Source: Rhizobium sp. NLR16a
GTDB taxonomy: Bacteria; Pseudomonadota; Alphaproteobacteria; Rhizobiales; Rhizobiaceae
DNA length: 64,000 nt
NCBI RefSeq assembly: GCF_017948245.1
Contig: NZ_CP072871.1
Span: 124,001 to 188,000 of the forward strand
Direction: 5' to 3'
Part shown: piece by piece, positions 25,431 through 33,138 of the stretch
How the letters are laid out: each line of letters starts with the position of its first letter
How positions within the stretch are numbered: position 1 is the first letter of the stretch
Notes under the pieces: generated by a model
Told to the model about the DNA's origin: nothing
What the model saw: only the letters and a program-made list of their open reading frames with translations
The model's database searches: none
Program-made: the position numbers and the translations under genes

Positions 25431-26474
25431 TCACGTCATCCTGTGCTGAATTTCGATGCGCCGGCCGGTCCTGGCGCTTTCGATCGCGCCGAAGACCATG
25501 GCAAGGCTCCTGATGTTGTCGGAATTGACGGTCTCGGGCTGCTTGCCGGTGCGGATCGCCGCGATGAAATCGGCGATGACGCTGGCGTGGCCGTGGGTTT
25601 CCTCGTGGTGTTCCGGACCGGGAACGTTTACGGAAGCAAAGCCGTGCAGAAGACCGGGCTCTTCACCGGCGACGGCGGCCTTGAAGCTCTCCTCACCGTC
25701 CCAGGTCAGCATTCCCTTCGAACCGACGAGACGCCACTGGCTTTCCCAGCTGGTGCGCTCGCCTTCGGCGCACCAGGAGCCGCGATAGGTGAAGACGATG
25801 TCGTCGGAAAATTCGAAGATTGCGTTTGCCGACGCGCCGTGCCGGTACCAGGAACCCTTCGGGTTGCGCTCGACGCAATAGACGGCGAGCGGCTTCCTGT
25901 CCGCGACGTAGCGGGCAGCATCGAAGGTGTGGATCGCCATATCGAGAAGCAGCACATTGTCCATCTCCTCGCGAAAGCCGCCGAAATGCGGCGCGAGGAA
26001 GAAATCGCAGTGAATGGCGGTGAGTTCGCCGATCGCACCACTGTCGACGAAACGGCGCAGGCGCCTGACCCCCGAAATGAAGCGACGGTTCTGGATGACG
26101 GCGTGGATGCGGCCGGTCTCTGCAGCGAGATCGATCAGCGCCGCGCCTTCGGCCAGCGAGGCCGCCATCGGCTTTTCGCTGAGCACATGGCAGCCGGCCT
26201 TGAGCGCGGTCGAAACGACATCATACCGGGCGGGCGGAATGACGATGTCGAAGACGAGATCGGCTTTCGTGGCGGCAATCATCTCCGACAGGTCAGAGCC
26301 GATGACGGCGTCTTCCAGACCGAACTCGGTGGCGAGCTTTTCCGCCGTCTCCCGGTTCAGGTCGACGAGGCCGACGATGGCGATGGAGTCGGCGAGTTGA
26401 GGGTGGGACGCGATGGCGCGCAACCAACCTTTGGACATAGCTCCGCACCCGCACAGAATGGCACTGAATTTCAC
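25431..26474 (-). CDS. Gfo/Idh/MocA family oxidoreductase
   Basis: 347 residues. Rossmann domain with FSAILCGCGAMSKGWLRAI at the N-terminus, the EKP motif in HVLSEKPMAASLAEGAA (about residues 90-100) and the substrate-side HTFDAARYVADRK. I start it at GTG 26474 because GGAGGAAATC sits directly upstream; the longer reading to 26552 would run through the operator sites. First gene of the operon facing the LacI regulator. Likely oxidises a sugar or inositol derivative with NAD(P). Confidence 0.9.
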   Translation of the reverse strand: MKFSAILCGCGAMSKGWLRAIASHPQLADSIAIVGLVDLNRETAEKLATEFGLEDAVIGSDLSEMIAATKADLVFDIVIPPARYDVVSTALKAGCHVLSEKPMAASLAEGAALIDLAAETGRIHAVIQNRRFISGVRRLRRFVDSGAIGELTAIHCDFFLAPHFGGFREEMDNVLLLDMAIHTFDAARYVADRKPLAVYCVERNPKGSWYRHGASANAIFEFSDDIVFTYRGSWCAEGERTSWESQWRLVGSKGMLTWDGEESFKAAVAGEEPGLLHGFASVNVPGPEHHEETHGHASVIADFIAAIRTGKQPETVNSDNIRSLAMVFGAIESARTGRRIEIQHRMT

Positions 26475-26521
26475 GATTTCCTCCGAGGGAATGGCGCCAA
26501 CTCTCCTCGTGACACGCATCC

Positions 26522-26565
26522 CGTAAACGTTTACGACTGTAGGCGAAAACATTTTACGCTGTCAA
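26522..26565 (-). promoter_or_regulatory. Promoter with two LacI-type operators
   Basis: Minus-strand promoter: TTGACA (26565-26560), 18-base spacer, TACAGT (26541-26536). A perfect 14-bp palindrome CGTAAACGTTTACG (26522-26535) lies just after the -10, and an imperfect copy GCGAAAACATTTTACGC (26543-26559) fills the spacer. Both have the CG-centred or near-palindromic form of LacI-family sites. They lie between the oxidoreductase operon and the divergent LacI gene, so the latter probably represses the operon and itself. Confidence 0.7.
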
Positions 26566-26610
26566 TAGAGGCAAAATGCGAAAATGCGGACCGGAGGAAA
26601 AGCGTCAGCC

Positions 26611-27654
26611 ATGAAAGGGATTCGCCAGCTTGCCGAGCACCTGGATATCTCGATCGGCACGGTCTCCCGTGCGCTGAACGGCAAGCCTGACGTCAACGAG
26701 GAAACCCGCCGGCGCGTGCTGGCGGCGGCCGAGGAGCTCGGCTATGTCGCCAATCAGTCGGGGCGAAGCCTCCGGCAAGGAGAGACAAAGGTCATCGGCC
26801 TGATGATCGAAGCGAGCCGGGAAGCAGTGGAAAATGCCGATAACTTCTTCCTCGGCGTCACAAGCGGCCTGCAGCATGTTTTTGCCCGGCACAAGCTCGA
26901 CCTCCTGATGCTCCCCTGCCCTGCCGACGAGGATCCGCGCGAATATCTGAAGCGCATGGTGGCGCGGCGTGTCGTCGATGCGATGATCATCTCCAACACG
27001 CAGCGCATCGATCAGCGCATCGATCTTCTGTCGCGAGCAAAGATTCCCTTCGCCGCCGTCGGCCGCAGCCTTTCGGCCGGCAATTTTCCCTGGATCGACC
27101 TCGATTTCGAAGGCGTTGCCGAAGGTGCTGTCGAAAGGCTGGTCGCGCGCGGCCATCGCCGGATCGCGATCACGGCGCCCTCAAGCGAAGTCAACCTCGG
27201 CTACGTCTTTGTCGAGAGCTATCGCCGCACGCTCGAACGGCACGGCATTCCCTTTGACCCGTCGCTCGTCATTCGCGTCCAGTCGAGCGAACAAGGCGGG
27301 TATCAGGCAGCGCACGAACTGCTGCAACTTGAAGATCGGTCGACCGCAGTCATCCTGATTTATGAGCTGATGGCGATCGGCCTTTACCGACGCCTGGGGG
27401 AATCGGGCGTCTTGCCTGGCCGCGATCTCGCGGTGATCGGCTTCCGCGACGCCCCCCGTGCCCGCTTCCTGCAACCCTCGCTCAGTTGCTTCCGCATGTC
27501 GCTCTACGATCTCGGTATTGCGCTCGGCCAGATGCTGCTCGCCAACATGCCGGCCTATCGCGAATTCTATCCGGATGGCGGCGGCAACATCATTTGGCCG
27601 CTGGAACTGGTACCGGCGCAAAGCGATGCCTTTGAGGTCGAGAACCAGGCCTGA
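26611..27654 (+). CDS. LacI family transcriptional regulator (second importer)
   Basis: 347 residues. N-terminal helix-turn-helix IRQLAEHLDISIGTVSRALN (about residues 3-22), hinge helix around YVANQSGRSLR, then a periplasmic-binding-protein-like ligand domain (VIGLMIEASREAVENAD; AVGRSLSAGNFPWIDLDFEG; ALGQMLLANM). I use ATG 26611, which puts the HTH at the usual place; ATG 26584 adds nine residues. Divergent from the oxidoreductase/importer operon, with operators between. Ligand probably the imported sugar or polyol. Confidence 0.93.
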   Translation: MKGIRQLAEHLDISIGTVSRALNGKPDVNEETRRRVLAAAEELGYVANQSGRSLRQGETKVIGLMIEASREAVENADNFFLGVTSGLQHVFARHKLDLLMLPCPADEDPREYLKRMVARRVVDAMIISNTQRIDQRIDLLSRAKIPFAAVGRSLSAGNFPWIDLDFEGVAEGAVERLVARGHRRIAITAPSSEVNLGYVFVESYRRTLERHGIPFDPSLVIRVQSSEQGGYQAAHELLQLEDRSTAVILIYELMAIGLYRRLGESGVLPGRDLAVIGFRDAPRARFLQPSLSCFRMSLYDLGIALGQMLLANMPAYREFYPDGGGNIIWPLELVPAQSDAFEVENQA

Positions 27655-27788
27655 GCGCTGCGGCGGCCGTTCCCCTCACGTGATCGAACCGTAGGGAAGG
27701 GGCATGCCGGCATCTCGTCGCGAAGGTCATATTCGGCCCTTGATAATCGCGGCCTGGCAAGGCAGGAGAGTGACATCACGGAGATTAG

Positions 27789-28658
27789 ATGCAGATGACG
27801 AGATTGGCGGATTCGCAAGGCCTGGAGATTTCGCATGAGGGGCATCGCACCCGTCTGAAATGGCACCGGCTGCGCAAGCGGTTTGCCGATCCCCTGTTCT
27901 CCGCCGAGGTGATGGCGGAGGGTTTTGCGGCAGGCGCCTCGATGGAACTCGATCTGCGCGTGCGCGCCGACGGCGGCTTCGTCGTGCTGCACGACAGGGA
28001 GCTTGAAGGTGAGACGACGGGCCGTGGACCAATCGCTGCGAAGAACGCTGCCGACCTCCGCGATACCAGGATGAAGGACGGCACCCGGCCGCTGATCCTC
28101 AGCGAGGATCTCGCCGATATGATGCGGGCAACGCATCCGGCCGCATTGCTGCAATTCGATATGAAGGACAATTACGAAGCTGTCGGCACCCGCGGCATCG
28201 AGCATCTTGCCAGGCATTTCCGCAATATCGCCGCCTCGGTGATTGTCAGCGGCGGCAGTCTCGACCTCATCGTGGCAGTCAAGGAAAAGCTACCGCATCT
28301 GCTGCGCGGCATCGATCCGACCGACAAGCTCTACGACATCAGGAAGGCCGGCGGCTGGAAAGCTGTCGAAACAGAATTGCGCGCCGATCTAAACGGCCCG
28401 ACCGAGCCGGACACGGTCTATCTCCACTGGCCGCTGATCCTCAACGCCGCTAAAGAGGGGCTGGATATGATCGCGCTCTGCCAGGACCACGGCAAGCGCG
28501 TCGATGCCTGGACCTTCACGCTGAAGCAGCCGGAGGCTGGCTTCAGCGAAGAGGAGTGGCTGAATTTTTTGGCACTGATGGCACTCAAGCCGGATCAGAT
28601 CACCACCGACGAAGCGCCGGCGACCGAGCGCGCCTGGCGCCGCCGCATTAACGGGTAA
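27789..28658 (+). CDS. Atypical glycerophosphodiester phosphodiesterase family protein
   Basis: 289 residues, GDPD-like TIM barrel. The metal/catalytic block ASMELDLRVRADGGFVVLHD (Glu, Asp, His) and the second strand ALLQFDMKDN are present. The usual first motif, HRG followed by EN-T, is replaced by KWHRLRKRFADPLFSAEVMA, so part of the canonical site is missing or changed. ATG 27789 follows GGAG. It converges on the phosphatase gene with an 11-base 3' overlap. It may act on another phosphodiester, or be a diverged copy of the GDPD at 30469. Confidence 0.78.
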   Translation: MQMTRLADSQGLEISHEGHRTRLKWHRLRKRFADPLFSAEVMAEGFAAGASMELDLRVRADGGFVVLHDRELEGETTGRGPIAAKNAADLRDTRMKDGTRPLILSEDLADMMRATHPAALLQFDMKDNYEAVGTRGIEHLARHFRNIAASVIVSGGSLDLIVAVKEKLPHLLRGIDPTDKLYDIRKAGGWKAVETELRADLNGPTEPDTVYLHWPLILNAAKEGLDMIALCQDHGKRVDAWTFTLKQPEAGFSEEEWLNFLALMALKPDQITTDEAPATERAWRRRING

Positions 28659-29472
28659 CGGGTGCCAGTCCTTCGATGTCGAGGATGAAGGCGAATTCGT
28701 CGGCAAGCCCCGGCGAATAGGCGATGACCGGTCCGCCTTGCGCAAGCGATTTATCGACCGACGGCATGGCCACGATCGCGCCGGCCTCTTCGGCGATCAG
28801 CGCCCCTGCGAGCATGTCCCAGGCGTTGAGGTGGCGTTCGTAATAGAGGTCTGCCGCGCCTTCGGCGACGCGAAGGAGGTCGAGGGCGGCAGCGCCCATG
28901 CGGCGATAGTCCATTCCGCGCTCATGAAGTCGCTTGGAGAGCGCGAGATACTCATCGAAGCTCGTCTTGCGCGAATGACCGAGAATGACGAGCGCATTGG
29001 CCGGATCGGCAGTCGTCGCCGCATGGATCGCCAGTCCATCCTTGAAGGCGCCGCCGCCGCGTACCGCGTGAAATACTTTGTCCTCGGCAGCGTCGTAGAC
29101 GACGCCGATCTCGACCTTGTCGCCGACGACAAAGGCGATCGAAACGCCCCAGTGGCGGAAGCCCCTGATATAGTTGGTCGTGCCGTCGATCGGATCGACG
29201 ACCCAGGTGCCGGCCCCTTCCGATTGCCCGCCGCTCTCCTCTCCCATGAAGGTATCGTCGGGAAAGCGCGAGATGAGCCCGTGGCGGATCGCCTGCTCGG
29301 CCCTCCTGTCGGCGATGGTGACGAAGTCCTGCAATCCCTTGCTTTGGACGGCAAGAGTGCCGGGATCCGACTCGAGCCGAAACCCGGCCGTCTCCCGTCC
29401 GACCTCGAGCGCAACGGTAATCGCGGCCTCCGCCCGTGCGCGGATGGCAGCGGCGTCGAATGCGGCGTTCAT
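28648..29472 (-). CDS. Inositol monophosphatase family protein (second of two)
   Basis: 274 residues with all canonical motifs: FMGEESGGQSEGAG (metal Glu), WVVDPIDGTTNYIRGFRHWG and NAWDMLAGALIAEEAGAIVA (Trp-Asp). Removes phosphate from myo-inositol phosphate or related substrates. It starts within the LacI stop (TGATG) and is the last gene of the importer-diesterase operon. Together with the diesterase it could release free inositol and glycerol from glycerophosphoinositol, but other substrates (3'-phosphoadenosine phosphate, fructose bisphosphate) are known for this family. Confidence 0.92.
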   Translation of the reverse strand: MNAAFDAAAIRARAEAAITVALEVGRETAGFRLESDPGTLAVQSKGLQDFVTIADRRAEQAIRHGLISRFPDDTFMGEESGGQSEGAGTWVVDPIDGTTNYIRGFRHWGVSIAFVVGDKVEIGVVYDAAEDKVFHAVRGGGAFKDGLAIHAATTADPANALVILGHSRKTSFDEYLALSKRLHERGMDYRRMGAAALDLLRVAEGAADLYYERHLNAWDMLAGALIAEEAGAIVAMPSVDKSLAQGGPVIAYSPGLADEFAFILDIEGLAPVTR

Positions 29473-30476
29473 CAGGCAGTCCTTCTTTTTATCAATGTCA
29501 CCGGTGTGAATTCGACACGCGCCGTCAGCTCCGGTTCGGCCATCCGGCTTATCAACAGGTCGACGGTCTGTTCTGCCTGGAGGTCACAGGGTTGGCGGAT
29601 GGTCGTCAGGTCGTAGGCGGTCCAAGCGGCCTGGGGAATGTCGTCATGGCCGATAATGGGGATCGGCGGCGCCTCGTCGCGGCCCCTGCCTTGCATGATG
29701 CGATCGATCACGCCGCAGGCCATGTAGTCATTGGCGCAGAACAGCCCATCGATGCCGGATGCGGCCAGGTCGGGCGCCGAATCATAACCGCTCCGGTAGT
29801 CATTGATTCTGACCTGCAGGAACTGCGCCTCGACGCCAAGCTGCTTGCAGTCGGCGATGAAGGTCTCGCTGCGACGTCGCGCGGTATAGGATTTGGCCGG
29901 GGCAGCCATCACGGCGGGCTGTCGCACGCCGCTGTCGATCAGGTGGCTGGCTGCCAGATGCCCGGCCATGCGGTCGTCAGAAATGATACGGTCGACCAAG
30001 GGAATGTCGTCGCCCTTGTTGATCAGTACGATTGGCACGCCTTCGGCCGCACATTGTTCGCAGATTTCGGTCGGCGGTGCGTCGGATGTGACAATGACGC
30101 CTGACACGGCGTAATGCAGCAATTGGCCGATGACCGTCGAGGTATCCGCCTCCTGTGAGGTCGGCAACAGGATCGGGCGGAAGTTACGGGCGAGCAGCGC
30201 CCGAGACAGATGCTCGATCTGCAGCGTGCGGAACGGGTTGTCGAAACCGGCGGCAACGAGACCGACGAGATCGGAGCGCTTGTTGGTGAGGCTTCGGGCA
30301 AGATAGTTCACTCGATAGCCGAGTTGCTTGGCGGCCTGATAGACCTTCTCGCGCGTTTTCGGCGAGACGCTGGCATCCGGCGTGAAGGCGCGCGACACGG
30401 CAGCGCGCGAGACGCCGGCCGCCCGCGCCACGTCGAAGGAGGTTGCCTTGCGCGGCCCCTTGTCCTTGTCAGCCAA
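29472..30476 (-). CDS. LacI family transcriptional regulator (third importer)
   Basis: 334 residues. Helix-turn-helix SFDVARAAGVSRAAVSRAFT (about residues 13-32), hinge YRVNYLARSLTNKRSDLVGL, then ligand-binding domain. The start is TTG 30476: GGAG stands 7 bases upstream, there is no nearby ATG, and it overlaps the diesterase stop by 8 bases. Located inside the operon it presumably controls; a LacI-type operator overlaps the operon's start point at 35986-36001. Ends in the TGATG overlap with the phosphatase gene. Confidence 0.92.
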   Translation of the reverse strand: MADKDKGPRKATSFDVARAAGVSRAAVSRAFTPDASVSPKTREKVYQAAKQLGYRVNYLARSLTNKRSDLVGLVAAGFDNPFRTLQIEHLSRALLARNFRPILLPTSQEADTSTVIGQLLHYAVSGVIVTSDAPPTEICEQCAAEGVPIVLINKGDDIPLVDRIISDDRMAGHLAASHLIDSGVRQPAVMAAPAKSYTARRRSETFIADCKQLGVEAQFLQVRINDYRSGYDSAPDLAASGIDGLFCANDYMACGVIDRIMQGRGRDEAPPIPIIGHDDIPQAAWTAYDLTTIRQPCDLQAEQTVDLLISRMAEPELTARVEFTPVTLIKRRTA

Positions 30477-31239
30477 GTGCTTTCTCCTTAATCGGAGGCG
30501 GCCGCATCAGATCGGGCAGATCGGTGCAGATGCCGAGAACCGGCAGTTTCATGAGGTCATCGAGAATGGTCCGCCGCTCCTCGTGCCAGAGCACGATCTC
30601 GCGGCCAGCCTCGAAGGCGCGGGCCATCAGCGCCTCGGTCACCAGATCCTGCGGGCGCTCCCCTGCCCTCTCCCAGCAGAGATGCAGAATATCCGCGCGG
30701 GCCTCCTCACCGAGAGCATGCGGATCGTGGCCGACACGGATCAGCACCGAGAGCGGAAAATCGCAGGCCGCGTCCCTGAGTTCGCGCACCTGCGCGGTAT
30801 CGAAGGAACCAAGGCAGGCAAAGCGCTGGTTCATTTCGACAAGGTGCCGCCAGCATCGGATGCCCGTCCCCGGCGCCTTGAGTTCGACATAGAGGCCAGT
30901 CCCGGTCTCTCGGGCGAGAGCGGCGACCTCCGAAAAGGTCGGCACGTCGACGCCGTCAAGGCCGGCGAGCTCAGCCGCCGTCATTTCCGATATACGTCTG
31001 TCGATGCCATAGACCCGCTGCAGATGGTCGTCATGCGAGACGACCACCACGCCGTCAACGGTCAGCTGCGTGTCGAGCTCCCACATCTCCGCGCCGAGTT
31101 CGGCCGCGCGGCGGAAAGCGGCGAGGGTGTTTTCGCGTTCGTGGCCGCTGGCGCCGCGATGGCCGATGCAGAAGGGAAGCCGGCCCTTGGCCGTCGGCCA
31201 GCCGTAACGTTGGAAGAAGGCTGAAAAATCGCGGGTCAT
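30469..31239 (-). CDS. Glycerophosphodiester phosphodiesterase
   Basis: 256 residues, canonical GDPD TIM barrel: LPFCIGHRGASGHERENTLA (HRG...ENT) near residue 25, ELDTQLTVDGVVVVSHDDHL (ELD...HD) and GLYVELKAPG. Hydrolyses glycerophosphodiesters to sn-glycerol 3-phosphate and the alcohol. No signal peptide, so it acts in the cytoplasm after import, like E. coli UgpQ, whose gene also ends an importer operon. Starts in the ATPase stop (TGATG) and overlaps the LacI start. Confidence 0.92.
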   Translation of the reverse strand: MTRDFSAFFQRYGWPTAKGRLPFCIGHRGASGHERENTLAAFRRAAELGAEMWELDTQLTVDGVVVVSHDDHLQRVYGIDRRISEMTAAELAGLDGVDVPTFSEVAALARETGTGLYVELKAPGTGIRCWRHLVEMNQRFACLGSFDTAQVRELRDAACDFPLSVLIRVGHDPHALGEEARADILHLCWERAGERPQDLVTEALMARAFEAGREIVLWHEERRTILDDLMKLPVLGICTDLPDLMRPPPIKEKALG

Positions 31240-32294
31240 CAGAGCCTCGTTCCGTTCTCGTCGAAGACGAACACGCCGCGGCTGTCGATGCCCCAGGCGA
31301 CATCGTCGCCGACGTGAACATCGTTGCGCGCCGGCTGGATCGAGCGCAGCAGCGGCCCGCCGGCAACACGCACGTCGTAAAGGTTTTCTCGGCCTTGTGT
31401 TTCGGCGAAGGTGATCTTGCCGGACACGGTGACGTCGCCCGCAGGCGTAAAATGCTCCGGCCGGACGCCGAGCATCAGCTTGGCGCCTTCGGCGGCGCCG
31501 ATGGCTCTCGGCAACGGGACCCGGACCTCACTTTCCGGGATTGCGAAGGCGCCCTTGTCCATGACGCCGCGCAGGAAGGTGATCGGCGGATTACCGAGGA
31601 AGCCAGCAACGAAAGCGGTCTTTGGATCGTTGTACATCTCGGCCGGTGTGGCGATCTGGACGATCTCGCCCTCCTTCATGATGGCGATGCGGTCGCACAT
31701 GCTCATCGCCTCCACCTGGTCATGGGTGACGAGGATGGCGGTGATGCCGGTCTCTCGCTGCAGGCGGCGGATCTCCGAGCGCATTTCGAGGCGCAGCTTG
31801 GCGTCGAGATTGGCGAGCGGCTCGTCGAGCAGCAGCACGTCGGGTTTGCGGATCAGCGCGCGGGCCAGCGCCACGCGCTGCTGCTGGCCGCCGGAAAGCT
31901 CGGCCGGCCGCCGGTCCATCAGCTTGCCGATCTGCACGAGGGTCGCGATGCGATCGACCTCTTTGCGGATCTCGGCGGCAGGCATGCCCTTGACCTTCAG
32001 GGGGAATCCGATGTTTTCGGCAACCGTCATGTGCGGGTAGAGCGCATAGGACTGGAAGACGACACCGACATTGCGGGCCTGGCTCGGGAGATCCGTGACA
32101 TCCCGCTCGCCGAAGAGGATGCGCCCGCCGGTCGGCCTGTGAATGCCGCAGACCGCAAAAAGCGTCGTTGACTTGCCGCAGCCGGACGGTCCGAGCAAGG
32201 CCAGCATCTCGCCGCCGGCGACTTCGAGCCGCATGTTCTCGATGACCTTGGTGGAGCCGAAGCTCTTCGAGAAATTGTCGAGGAGGATGCGCAT
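31239..32294 (-). CDS. Sugar/polyol ABC transporter ATP-binding protein, MalK/UgpC type (third importer)
   Basis: 351 residues. Walker A LLGPSGCGKSTTLFAVCG, signature LSGGQQQRVALARAL, Walker B LLLDEPLANLDAKL, H-loop ILVTHDQVEAMSMCD. TOBE domain begins around MLGVRPEHFTPAGDV. ATG 32294 overlaps the permease stop (TGATG). With the neighbouring diesterase gene the arrangement matches the Ugp system for glycerophosphodiesters. Confidence 0.94.
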   Translation of the reverse strand: MRILLDNFSKSFGSTKVIENMRLEVAGGEMLALLGPSGCGKSTTLFAVCGIHRPTGGRILFGERDVTDLPSQARNVGVVFQSYALYPHMTVAENIGFPLKVKGMPAAEIRKEVDRIATLVQIGKLMDRRPAELSGGQQQRVALARALIRKPDVLLLDEPLANLDAKLRLEMRSEIRRLQRETGITAILVTHDQVEAMSMCDRIAIMKEGEIVQIATPAEMYNDPKTAFVAGFLGNPPITFLRGVMDKGAFAIPESEVRVPLPRAIGAAEGAKLMLGVRPEHFTPAGDVTVSGKITFAETQGRENLYDVRVAGGPLLRSIQPARNDVHVGDDVAWGIDSRGVFVFDENGTRL

Positions 32295-33136
32295 CAACCT
32301 TTGCTCCCGCCGCCGTAGATGTTCATGAGGTATTTGTTGAAGAGCGCGTAAACGATCAACACCGGAATCAGGTAGAAGAGGCCGACCGCCTTGAACATGT
32401 TGAAGTCATAATTGTTATCGTCGGCGAGGAAGCCAGCGAGATAGACCGACAGCACCTGCACCTGATTGCCCGGCGCCAACACCTGCGGCAGGATGAACTC
32501 GCCCCAGCCGGAGAGGAAGGAGAACAGGCCGAGGGCCATGATGCCGGGCTTGACCTGCGGCAGCACCAGGCTGCGCCAGACCCTGAAACGCGAAGCGCCA
32601 TCAACGACGCCGGCCATTTCGATTTCCCAGGGCACGGTATCGTAGAAGCCCTTCATCAGCCAGATGCCGAGCGGCAGGTCGATCGCCGCCTTCACCAGGA
32701 TGACGCCGATCAGCGAGTTATAGAGGCCGATCATCTGCAGCACGATGAAGATGGCGATGATCAGCGTTACCGACGGGAAGGCGTGCAGCACCATGACGCC
32801 GGCAAGGAAGAAGCCGCGTGCCGGCACGTTCAGCCGAGACAGCACATAACCGGCCATCGAGGAGACGAGCAGCACCAGACTGGTGGTGCAGGCCGAAAAC
32901 AGCAGCGTATTCAGGGTCACGTGCCAGATGTTCGCCTTGCCCGCCGTTGTCTGCCACAGGAAACGCCAATGGTTGAGCGTCAAGCCGGAGGGCAACAAGG
33001 CGTCCGGCGGCTTCACCGTGACGGTGTCGAGGAAGAGATAGACATACATCAAGAGCAGCGGCAGGCTGACGATGGTCAGCGCCGTCAGGACAGGCCAGCC
33101 GCGATAATTTGCCGAGGGCTGCGAGCGTTCGGCCAT
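32294..33136 (-). CDS. ABC transporter permease, MalG type (third importer)
   Basis: About 280 residues, six helices (first: VLTALTIVSLPLLLMYVYLF). The EAA loop reads EMAGVVDGASRFRVWRSLVL, with the usual Asp-Gly-Ala. C-terminus KYLMNIYGGGSKG. ATG 33136 lies just after the upstream stop; an apparent TTG at 33142 is less likely. Partner of the unusual 433-residue permease upstream. Confidence 0.92.
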   Translation of the reverse strand: MAERSQPSANYRGWPVLTALTIVSLPLLLMYVYLFLDTVTVKPPDALLPSGLTLNHWRFLWQTTAGKANIWHVTLNTLLFSACTTSLVLLVSSMAGYVLSRLNVPARGFFLAGVMVLHAFPSVTLIIAIFIVLQMIGLYNSLIGVILVKAAIDLPLGIWLMKGFYDTVPWEIEMAGVVDGASRFRVWRSLVLPQVKPGIMALGLFSFLSGWGEFILPQVLAPGNQVQVLSVYLAGFLADDNNYDFNMFKAVGLFYLIPVLIVYALFNKYLMNIYGGGSKG

Positions 33137-33138
33137 GG

